Below the pieces are notes generated by a model. It saw only the letters and a list, made by a program, of their open reading frames with translations. It searched no databases and was not told the origin of the DNA. A stretch of DNA of 64,000 bases from CAVQFD01 sp963724695 (GTDB taxonomy: Bacteria > Acidobacteriota > Vicinamibacteria > Vicinamibacterales > CAVVIG01), in assembly GCA_963724695.1 (NCBI GenBank), contig CAVRVW010000011.1, positions 620,001-684,000 of the forward strand. The letters run 5' to 3'. Each line of letters starts with the position of its first letter. Position 1 is the stretch's first letter. The position numbers and the translations under genes are program-made. Below are positions 57,624-64,000 of this stretch, piece after piece.

Positions 57624-58862
57624 TCAGCGTCCGAGCCACTTGTAGATGAGGGACAGCTCGAAGCGGAACGGCCTGCCGTCCTCGAGCCCGATGTACTTCG
57701 TGCGCCACCAGCTCAGCTCGCCGGCGACGGCGAGCTCGGGCGAGAACCCGTAGAACAGGTTGCCGTAGAAGTTCGCGTTCTGGTTCCGTGCGAAGAGCTG
57801 GGCCACCCCGCCTTCCTCTTCGACGTTGTCGACGCCGTACCCGACATGGACCTGCAGGGTTTCGCTGAACCCGTGCTCGACTTCGGCCCAGAAGCCCTGG
57901 GCATCCACAGGAATGCCGCTGATCGGGTCGAACGACTGAAAGATGGCGCCCATGTAGTCGGCGACCAGCTGGCCCGTGTAGTACTCGCCCTGCACTTTTG
58001 TCCGCGAGAACAACTGCACGCTGCCGTCGAATCCGAAGGAGTACGAATCGTTGAAGGCCACTTCGCCGGAGCTGAGCGTCAGGCTGCGCTCCCCGAAGTG
58101 TCCCCACACGCCGAGCTCGAACTTCCGCTGCCCTGCGGCGTTGGCCTGGCCCGCGGCGAGCGCGGCGCGCGCCTGCACGTCCGGCCAGCCGGACTGTGTG
58201 GCCACGGCCTCGTCGGAAATCTGAAACGTCTGAATCGGCTGCGCCATGGCGGCCTGCAGCATGACGTGCGATTCGTCGGCCACGCCGATCGTCGTTTCCA
58301 CACGGAACTGGGGCCGGAAGAACCCGAGGCTGCCTGGCGTGTAGCTGAGCGGATAGAAGTTCAGTGTGGTCGGAGTCAGTGGCGAGACGACGTCCTGCGC
58401 CTGGCCGAACACGAACCGCACCGGCTCGTACGTGAGGTCGAGATAGACGTTGGCGAAGAGAGGCGAGAACGTGTTCTGGTTGCTGAGCGGGTTGGCGCCC
58501 CGGAGCGTGAGGTCGACCTTGCCGCCGACCTTCGTGTCGTTGATCGCAGGAAACGTGAACGCGGCCCCGAAGAGCGAGTTCGCGGGCGAGATGTTGAACT
58601 GCTCACGATCCCGCTGCGGCCCCTCGGGCAGGGCAAACACGGACACACCGCCAGGAAGGAGCGCGCCGGAGTTCATGTTCGCGTTGATCACGAAGATCGC
58701 GTAAGGATGAATCCAGCGGTCTGACGCGGGCGTCTGCGCCGCCTGCGTACCGGGCGCTGCTGGCTCGGCCGGCTGCGCGGTCACGATGGCAGGAGATGAG
58801 AGCGCCAGGGACAGCAGCACCAGCAGGCGTACGTACAGCGGAATCGATGTGATCTGAAGCAT
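57624..58862 (-). CDS. putative outer-membrane porin-like protein
   Basis: 412 residues from ATG 58862, with a GAGGA site upstream. Signal peptide (VRLLVLLSLALSSPAIVTAQ). The rest is beta-strand-rich with alternating aromatics (DLTLRGANPLSNQNTFSPLF, SFGFDGSVQLFSRTKVQGEY, VHVGYGVDNVEEEGGVAQLF, RFELSLIYKWLGR). No named family is recognised; it looks like a general DcaP/OprB-like trimeric or monomeric porin. Convergent with the BamA-like gene (4 nt gap) and divergent from the lipoprotein gene, with 175 nt between that hold a possible -10 (TATACT) for this gene. Confidence 0.7.
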   Translation of the reverse strand: MLQITSIPLYVRLLVLLSLALSSPAIVTAQPAEPAAPGTQAAQTPASDRWIHPYAIFVINANMNSGALLPGGVSVFALPEGPQRDREQFNISPANSLFGAAFTFPAINDTKVGGKVDLTLRGANPLSNQNTFSPLFANVYLDLTYEPVRFVFGQAQDVVSPLTPTTLNFYPLSYTPGSLGFFRPQFRVETTIGVADESHVMLQAAMAQPIQTFQISDEAVATQSGWPDVQARAALAAGQANAAGQRKFELGVWGHFGERSLTLSSGEVAFNDSYSFGFDGSVQLFSRTKVQGEYYTGQLVADYMGAIFQSFDPISGIPVDAQGFWAEVEHGFSETLQVHVGYGVDNVEEEGGVAQLFARNQNANFYGNLFYGFSPELAVAGELSWWRTKYIGLEDGRPFRFELSLIYKWLGR

Positions 58863-59037
58863 GTTGTCCTCTTGGGCGGGGGCGTCGAGTTGCGGGGCCC
58901 CGGGGGCTGAGTATAGTACGACCCCGACTTCGGCCGAGCTCAGGCGTTCGTCACTCCCCCCGCTCGCGGCCGCAACGAATGCTAGGATCGAGTGGCGATC
59001 CGCGGGCACTCGATGGACGCCCGCACTGGAGAACAAG

Positions 59038-60000
59038 ATGACAGCCCACTTCATGCGTCCGATGATCCTGGTGCTGGCGGCGGCGCTTGCGGCTGCCTGC
59101 GGCTCGCAGAGCTCGGAGACGGATCAGCGCATCGCGGAGCTCGAGCGGCAGCTCGCAGAAACCAAGAGCCAGATGGCGCAGACGCCTCCGCAGGCCGCGC
59201 CCGCGGCGCCGGTCACACCGGCCGCCGCACCTGCGGTCGCACCACCAGCTGCACCGGCAGCGGCGAAGGCACCAGCGCGAGCCGCAACCACGCCGCCGCG
59301 GCCGACCGCTCCACCAGCCAGTCAGAAACCGTCGGCACAGCCAGCGGCGGGACAGCCGGCCGCCAGTCCGTCAGCGGCGGAAGTTCAACGGCTCGCCGAA
59401 CAGCAGAAGGCCGTGAACGCCAAACAGGCCGAAGCCAACGCCCAGCTGCAGCAGGAGGTGGAGCGGCTGAAGCCGCAAGAGTTCACGCTGCCCGCAGGCA
59501 CCGTCGTCCCGGTTCGCACGACGTCCGAGCTCTCGACTGCCAAGCTCGCCAACGGCTCGGCCTTCGATGCGCTCCTCGAGCGGGATCTCACGTCGGGCGG
59601 CACAGTGCTCGCCAAGGCGGGCACGCGCGTCACGGGCTTCGTGGTCTCGAGCGATCCTGGCGGGCGCGTCAAAGGCACCGCGAGCCTGTCGGTCGGCGTC
59701 AGGTCCGTGGTCGGCGCCAAGGGCCAGGTGATTGCCCTCACCACTGATTCCTACGCGGTGGATGCGGCCAGCACCAAGAAGAAGGATGCCGTGCGGACAG
59801 GCGTCGCGACCGGCATCGGCGCGATCATCGGCGGAATCGCCGGTGGCGGAAGCGGCGCGGCCATCGGCGCGGGGGTCGGGGCCGGCGCCGGGGTCGGCGT
59901 CAACGCGGCGACCCGCGGCGAGCCCGCCGTCATCCCGGCCGAGGAGCTGATCGAGTTCAAGCTGACCTCGCCGGTCACCGTCGTCATCACGCCCTCGTAA
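59038..60000 (+). CDS. lipoprotein with coiled coil and glycine-zipper C-terminus
   Basis: 320 residues. Lipobox at LAAACGS (Cys near residue 21). A short coiled coil (DQRIAELERQLAETKSQMAQ) is followed by a Pro/Ala-rich linker (~45-120), a second heptad stretch (VQRLAEQQKAVNAKQAEANA), a beta domain (PAGTVVPVRTTSELSTAKLA, GTRVTGFVVSSDPGGRVKGT) and a glycine-zipper segment (IGAIIGGIAGGGSGAAIGAG). The beta domain recalls TrbI/BON-like or SLT-linked proteins; function unknown. Likely periplasmic and membrane-inserting through the zipper. TAGGAT at ~58984 may be its -10. Confidence 0.8.
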   Translation: MTAHFMRPMILVLAAALAAACGSQSSETDQRIAELERQLAETKSQMAQTPPQAAPAAPVTPAAAPAVAPPAAPAAAKAPARAATTPPRPTAPPASQKPSAQPAAGQPAASPSAAEVQRLAEQQKAVNAKQAEANAQLQQEVERLKPQEFTLPAGTVVPVRTTSELSTAKLANGSAFDALLERDLTSGGTVLAKAGTRVTGFVVSSDPGGRVKGTASLSVGVRSVVGAKGQVIALTTDSYAVDAASTKKKDAVRTGVATGIGAIIGGIAGGGSGAAIGAGVGAGAGVGVNAATRGEPAVIPAEELIEFKLTSPVTVVITPS

Positions 60001-60047
60001 GGAGCGGCGACTCGTACGGCGTCCGACCTCGCCGGAGATCGGCGGAC

Positions 60048-61079
60048 TTACCTTCCGCCTGCCTCCGGCGTCGGCGTCCCTTCGGCGAACTTCTCGGAGG
60101 CCCGCGCGCCCTTGAGAATGCCCATCATGCCGTGATTCCCTTCGTGGCAGGCGTACTCGTAGATCTGATCGTCGGTCCTCGTCATGAGGATCGCGGCAGT
60201 CCAGGGCCGTGTCCACGTCGTCGGGTCGTTGACCGTGAACTCGTAGCGGAGCGTCTCGGGGCCAACCCGGGTGAAGCGCTCCGTCAGGTGCATGTTTTCG
60301 TCGGAGGCCCAGTTCCAGCGGTTGAACTGATTCCACGTCTGGTCGGTGAAATTGGTGGTCTCGACGACCAGCGTGTCGCCTTCCCAACGGCCGCGCGAGT
60401 CCCCCATCCACGGACGAATGCTGGACGGAAGGTGCGGCCGCCTGTCCAGCGGGATGATTCGCGCGTCGTGAACCATCTCGTTGAGCACCATCACGTGGTC
60501 GCCCGTCTGGACGAGCTGCATGTTCTGGTTGTACCCGCCGGGTGTCATGGGCGGCCCCGAGTTGTAGCCAATGAGGCACCGCTCGGGTGCGTCACGGTCC
60601 TCGGGCCCGTGGGCGGGCCGCCTCAGTCGTTCTCTGTGGACCTGCGCCCGCTTCTGCGCTTCAGCCGTCAATGCGGGCATGCGCCCGTCGGGCGGATCGA
60701 TGATGAGCGCGGTCCGCTTGTCCGGGCTGACCGAGTTCCCGGGCTCGTACCAGAACTGGTTGTAACCGCCGACTGATCCTTGCGGCGGCCGGTTGTCCCC
60801 GGCGACGCGGCGACCCTCGGCTTGCCGCACCAGTTGCGCGGCCTCCGCGTCTGTCAGCGTCTCCTTCTCGGCCAGGTTCTGGGGCCGCTCGAGCGGCGTC
60901 AGGGTCGCGAAGTTCCAGGTCCCCTGGAGATCCGGACGGCCGTCAGCCGTCCGTGGCACCTGCGGCGTTCGCGCACCCGCCGCCTGCGCGCGCTGATCCT
61001 GTGCGGCGACCAACGCCGAGGCGCCTACGGCGAGCGCGGCCGCCAGGGCGCCGGTTCGAGCGATCCGCATACACTCCAT
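60048..61079 (-). CDS. secreted DLQGVW-family protein, copy 3
   Basis: 343 residues from ATG 61079, with AAAGGAG 8 nt upstream. Signal peptide (TGALAAALAVGASALVAAQD). Family blocks: TADGRPDLQGTWNFATLTPL, GGYNQFWYEPGNSVSPDKRT, GGYNQNMQLVQTGDHVMVLN, HDARIIPLDRRPHLPSSIRP, GDSRGRWEGDTLVVETTNFT, IYEYACHEGNHGMMGILKG. It follows the gene at 61085 after 5 nt, so the two are co-transcribed. Confidence 0.88.
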   Translation of the reverse strand: MECMRIARTGALAAALAVGASALVAAQDQRAQAAGARTPQVPRTADGRPDLQGTWNFATLTPLERPQNLAEKETLTDAEAAQLVRQAEGRRVAGDNRPPQGSVGGYNQFWYEPGNSVSPDKRTALIIDPPDGRMPALTAEAQKRAQVHRERLRRPAHGPEDRDAPERCLIGYNSGPPMTPGGYNQNMQLVQTGDHVMVLNEMVHDARIIPLDRRPHLPSSIRPWMGDSRGRWEGDTLVVETTNFTDQTWNQFNRWNWASDENMHLTERFTRVGPETLRYEFTVNDPTTWTRPWTAAILMTRTDDQIYEYACHEGNHGMMGILKGARASEKFAEGTPTPEAGGR

Positions 61080-61084
61080 CAGAG

Positions 61085-61927
61085 TCACTCCTTTGGGACG
61101 CTTCCATCGGCCAGAAGCGCGCGCCGCGTGGTTTCGAGCGTGAACGTCAACGTGTCGCGCGGGATGCTCGTGACGAACGGGCCCACGATCCACCCCAGCC
61201 CCATCGGGATGTCGCGCGTCAACGTGATGGATTCGCACTCGATGTAGGTGCCGCCGCCGCGCTCGAGAAAACGCCAGTACGTGTTCAGGCGCCAGAGGTA
61301 GCCGCCATCCCGGCCGACGGGCATCTCCCGCTCGCCGGCCTGCCCGGCATCGTCCACTTCCGCGATGCGCGTGCTCCGGATGCTGCTGCTCACGCGGTCG
61401 GCGCCGTGTCGCTGGAACTGAGCAAGCGATTCGGTGTTGACCGTCACGGCAATGACCTTCTTCATGAACATGCGCAGGAAGATGCGGAAGCGATCGCCGT
61501 CCTTCTCGAGCACCGACGAACGGACGACCGAGGGCTTGTAGACCTCCGAATGCCGGTCGTAGGCCTGTAGCAAGGCGACCGCCTGGTCCAGGCGCGCACC
61601 GGGGACGAAGACGGCGCCCACCCAGTGATGAACCATGCCGCTCGGGATGTCGATCGGCTTGCCGCCGTCGGTCGCGCGCAGCCGCTCGATGGCGAACTCG
61701 CCTCGCCGGAGTCGATCGTCGACGTCAGGCTGCGTGGCCACGGAGTTGATGCGCAGGAACGGTCCGGAGGCCGAAACGTCGCCGGCAATCGCGAGCTCCG
61801 CGGCGCGTTGATAGCGCTCGAACGCCGCCACCGTCGCGGGCTTGAGCTCGGCGGCCCAGACCGCAGGCGCGATGCACGCGGCCAGAACCAGGGCACCGGC
61901 GACCGGAAAGAGGCGCAGCATCCCCAC
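61085..61927 (-). CDS. exported START/SRPBCC-like protein of unknown function
   Basis: 280 residues with a signal peptide (LFPVAGALVLAACIAPAVWA). The body resembles a START/Bet v1-like fold with long strands (ATVAAFERYQRAAELAIAGD, GKPIDIPSGMVHHWVGAVFV, RFRIFLRMFMKKVIAVTVNT, GGTYIECESITLTRDIPMGL). IPMGLGWIVGPFVTSIPRDT is a conserved-looking C-terminal block. I do not recognise a named family. First gene of a two-gene unit with DLQGVW copy 3. Confidence 0.75.
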   Translation of the reverse strand: MGMLRLFPVAGALVLAACIAPAVWAAELKPATVAAFERYQRAAELAIAGDVSASGPFLRINSVATQPDVDDRLRRGEFAIERLRATDGGKPIDIPSGMVHHWVGAVFVPGARLDQAVALLQAYDRHSEVYKPSVVRSSVLEKDGDRFRIFLRMFMKKVIAVTVNTESLAQFQRHGADRVSSSIRSTRIAEVDDAGQAGEREMPVGRDGGYLWRLNTYWRFLERGGGTYIECESITLTRDIPMGLGWIVGPFVTSIPRDTLTFTLETTRRALLADGSVPKE

Positions 61928-62010
61928 ATCCTACCGCCAGAAAGGGATATTTCCTTCCGTGATTCGGGGAGTCGCGCCTGAGCACGGCGGCCATCGTGCC
62001 CGCTGCAGGA

Positions 62011-62714
62011 TCAGCGCCGGCCCGTGACCTCGCCTTGCAGGACCACCGCCGTCGCGCCGCTCAGGGCGGCTCGCAGCGCTGAATCCGATCGAAACCGCTG
62101 CCGGCCAATCGCTCTCGCGCGAATCTCGATCGGGATGGTTGCCCCGCCAAAGGGGTCCGGCGTGACGACAACTCGGGTGCCAAGGCATCTCCACCGTCCA
62201 GCCGTCGAACCGCTGCACGTCGGTCCATCCTGTGCAGAAGGCGAGTGAAATCAGATCGCCGAGGCGCACGAACGGGTAGTCGACGTCGAGATCGTCGAGA
62301 GGTCATCGCGCTTGCCGCGATCATGGCCGCGCGCGACGCCTCCATCATGGCGAAGAACGACGTCCACTCGGCGTCCGGTCTGAACCGGTCGTACACCGTG
62401 AGCGCGTGCTGCGCGACCAGCGCCGCCGCCCACGGCCGGTCGGCCAGACGCGCGACCCCGCGCGGCCACACCGCGTGCCGCACACGGAGCGGCGCGCTGA
62501 CGAAGTCGACGATGTCCCCGGTTTCGGGATTCACGATGGGCGCCGCGTCCTCCTCGGCCCAGCCGTTGTCGTGCTCGGCGATCGCGTGCAGGATCACGTC
62601 CCGCCGCCGTGACGCGGCAAGGCGAACGCAGTGCTCCATGATCGCCCGCGCAAGATGTGCGTGATCGGGCTGCGTCACGAGTTGGACGACGTCGCCGATG
62701 GAACGGACTATCAC
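62011..62714 (-). CDS. DUF3891 family protein (two frameshifts)
   Basis: About 235 residues once joined, from GTG 62714. HD-like helical family: VTQPDHAHLARAIMEHCVRL, ILHAIAEHDNGWAEEDAAPI, WAAALVAQHALTVYDRF in the first frame; YPFVRLGDLISLAFCTGW in the second; TRVVVTPDPFGGATIPIEIR and LSGATAVVLQGEVTGRR in the third, ending at 62011. Breaks lie at ~62299-62305 and ~62181-62187. Motifs HDNGW and H-x-A fit the family, whose role is unknown. Confidence 0.8.
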
Positions 62715-62739
62715 GAGGCTCCGATCTCGAGAGCGGGAA

Positions 62740-62808
62740 TCAGGTGAACGGGTTGAAGGTGCGAATCTCTGGGAAGCGGGCAAAGTCGCGGTCGCCCGTC
62801 ACCAGCTC
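62740..62808 (-). pseudogene. VapC toxin remnant (last ~22 residues)
   Basis: Reading ELVTGDRDFARFPEIRTFNP and a stop, this is the typical end of a PIN-domain VapC (the T-x-DRDF-xxF active-site segment), but nothing of the first ~110 residues remains. It overlaps the last codons of the antitoxin gene in another frame, as if an internal deletion joined antitoxin and toxin tails. Confidence 0.75.
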
Positions 62809-63008
62809 CGGTCGAACAAATCGACGCCGGGCCGCAGCTCGGCGCGCCAGCCCTCGAGTTCGAGGCGGAACGACGGCCCCGATGGGGCGTCCGCCGCCCG
62901 CTTGAGGTGTTCGTTGACAACCGCCCGGAGCGTGCGCCCCTGGCTCGCCGCCGTCTTCCTCAGCTCGCGAAGCACCGCATCGTCGATGTCGAGGGTCGTT
63001 CTCGCCAC
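62799..63008 (-). CDS. vapB: VapB-like ribbon-helix-helix antitoxin, orphan
   Basis: 69 residues from GTG 63008. RHH DNA-binding N-terminus (MARTTLDIDDAVLRELRKTA, SQGRTLRAVVNEHLKRAAD) and a toxin-neutralising tail (LEGWRAELRPGVDLFDRSW), which matches the usual PGVDL-DR end of VapB. The partner toxin is gone except for a short remnant, so it is now an orphan antitoxin or a simple repressor. Confidence 0.85.
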   Translation of the reverse strand: MARTTLDIDDAVLRELRKTAASQGRTLRAVVNEHLKRAADAPSGPSFRLELEGWRAELRPGVDLFDRSW

Positions 63009-63009
63009 G

Positions 63010-63019
63010 CACTAAAGTG
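63010..63019. promoter_or_regulatory. palindrome at the vapB start, possible operator
   Basis: CACT-AA-AGTG lies 2 nt upstream of the vapB GTG, within a wider GCAC...GTGC context. Autoregulation by VapB at such sites is usual for these loci; here it is only positional evidence. Confidence 0.3.
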
Positions 63020-63100
63020 TGCCGGAAGCATCTTGATGTCAAGCGGCCGGGAAGCAGATATCGTAGGCTCTTGACCGACGGACATTCAGGAAGGACCGAC

Positions 63101-63566
63101 ATGCCAAGCACACGACGCACGACGAACCGGCGCCTGTTCCTCACGACAGGCCTTGGCGCCGCCGCCCTGGCGGGGCTCGGACGCAAGGCCGAAGCCGCGG
63201 AGCCTACGGCGCTCGAGAAAGCCAACATGCAGCTCGTGAAGGACTTCTGCGCGGCGTGGCCGAGCCACGACCTGGACAAGATCCTGTCGTTCTTTGCCGA
63301 GAACGGCGCCTATCGCATGACCGAGCGGATGGAGCCGACGAAGGGGCGCGAAGCGCTCACGGCCCGGATCAAGACGATCATCAACAACGTGAACGAGTTC
63401 GAGATCCTCGACACATGGGCTCGCGGGACCGATGGTGATCGACGAGCGGATCGATCGGTTCTCGAACTTCACCCTCAAGAGCTGGCGCGGCGTCGGCGTC
63501 TTCTTCATCGAGGACGGGAAGATCGTCGAGTGGTACGACTACACGATCGCGTCCGAACGCGCCTGA
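63101..63566 (+). CDS. Tat-exported SnoaL/limonene-epoxide-hydrolase-like protein (frameshifted)
   Basis: About 155 residues once joined. A twin-arginine signal (TNRRLFLTTGLGAAALAGLG) precedes an NTF2-like domain: NMQLVKDFCAAWPSHDLDKI, LSFFAENGAYRMTERMEPTK in the first frame, and MVIDERIDRFSNFTLKSWRG, GKIVEWYDYTIASERA in another. One extra base at ~63424-63432 breaks it. The family includes limonene-1,2-epoxide hydrolases and many of unknown function. ATG 63101 has AGGA upstream. Confidence 0.8.
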
Positions 63567-63578
63567 CGACGGCGCGGC

Positions 63579-64000
63579 TCAACCGATCTTGAGCCAGGTG
63601 CCGCTCAACTTCTGCTGCTCGACGCCGGGCTTCGATCCAGTCGCAGACGCCGCCAGGGAACACGTGCTTCAGCCGCGCCATCTCGTCGGCCGTGAACGTC
63701 ACCTTGTAGTCCGACGGGCTGACCGGCTTGAGCTGGCACTTCACGATGTCGCCGGCCACCGACGCGCCGGCGATCTCGCGCGGGAAGGATCCCGTCGGGT
63801 ACAGCGCGCCGCAGCGCGTCGAGACGTCGCGCGACTGCGGCTCGGCAATCTTCTGAGGCACGGCGTCGCGGCTCCAGCACGCATCGGTCAGGTCCGACGG
63901 CTTGGCCCGGACAACCTTCACGATCGCGCGGGTCGTTCGACGTGTCTTCCGCGAGCTTCGTCAGCCACCGGTCCATCTGCGCGATCGCCTCGCGGTACAC
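63579..64000 (-). CDS. DUF6351 family protein, C-terminal fragment (frameshifted)
   Basis: Open at the right edge, so the start is outside the window. The end matches DUF6351: AKPSDLTDACWSRDAVPQKI, FPREIAGASVAGDIVKCQLK, LKHVFPGGVCDW and SKPGVEQQKLSGTWLKIG. Frame changes at ~63925-63945 and ~63640-63650. A secreted alpha/beta-hydrolase-like family (depolymerase-like) from what I recall; not certain. Confidence 0.7.

Overview
The window is GC-rich bacterial chromosome. Its flavour is Acidobacteriota, probably Vicinamibacteria-like (inference). It carries a lone ADOP/MacB-type permease, a Ser/Thr kinase fused to TPR repeats, three secreted DLQGVW-type proteins and many secreted or outer-membrane proteins. 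I saw no rRNA, tRNA, CRISPR array or insertion sequence. No gene-free stretch exceeds 300 bases.

At least 20 reading-frame breaks interrupt otherwise well-conserved genes. Most fit a single gained base, often in a short homopolymer. The simplest reading is indel error in a draft or metagenomic assembly, so broken genes are annotated here as one reconstructed CDS each, with the break positions given.

Region 1 (1-10.9 kb) is the most unusual. A trypsin-like protease with an N-terminal effector-associated domain (EAD1) faces a minus-strand run of six genes joined by 4-nt stop/start overlaps or short gaps. The run encodes a PMT/ArnT-like glycosyltransferase, an exported IPT/TIG protein, a second EAD1 protein (three membrane segments plus an exported domain), a secreted protein of unknown family, a FadL/OmpP1-like barrel and a GT4 glycosyltransferase. 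A subtilisin precedes it. It looks like an envelope-associated protease or conflict system.

Region 2 (11-19.4 kb): exported SAM methyltransferase-like protein, SulP transporter, GNAT acetyltransferase, an RPH-like phosphotransferase interrupted in frame by a heptanucleotide array, RecQ and a DinB-like protein.

Region 3 (19.4-31.8 kb): an almost uninterrupted minus-strand operon for purine catabolism. It holds a YeeE/YedE pair, xdhA, xdhB, guaD, uraD, uox, uraH, allC, allB, allE and a second M20 amidohydrolase. Together they would convert guanine or xanthine to glyoxylate and release all nitrogen as ammonia.

Region 4 (31.8-43.7 kb): DEAD-box helicase, ArfB, an AlkZ-like protein, a sigma factor, an EF-P with an EfpL/YeiP-type loop, an EVE protein, a methyltransferase, a TrxC-like thioredoxin, the kinase-TPR protein, an LVIVD-repeat protein and a DUF305 protein.

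Region 5 (43.7-64 kb): ADOP permease, LtrA, three DLQGVW-family proteins, a giant mosaic surface phosphoesterase, an SRPBCC/ArsR pair, barrel proteins, a glycine-zipper lipoprotein, DUF3891, a decayed VapBC locus, a Tat-exported SnoaL-like protein and the edge of a DUF6351 gene.

Scattered through regions 1-4 are about ten short-period (mostly 7-nt) degenerate repeat arrays of several unrelated sequence families. They sit at gene boundaries, supply stop codons or C-terminal extensions, and in one case lie inside a gene.
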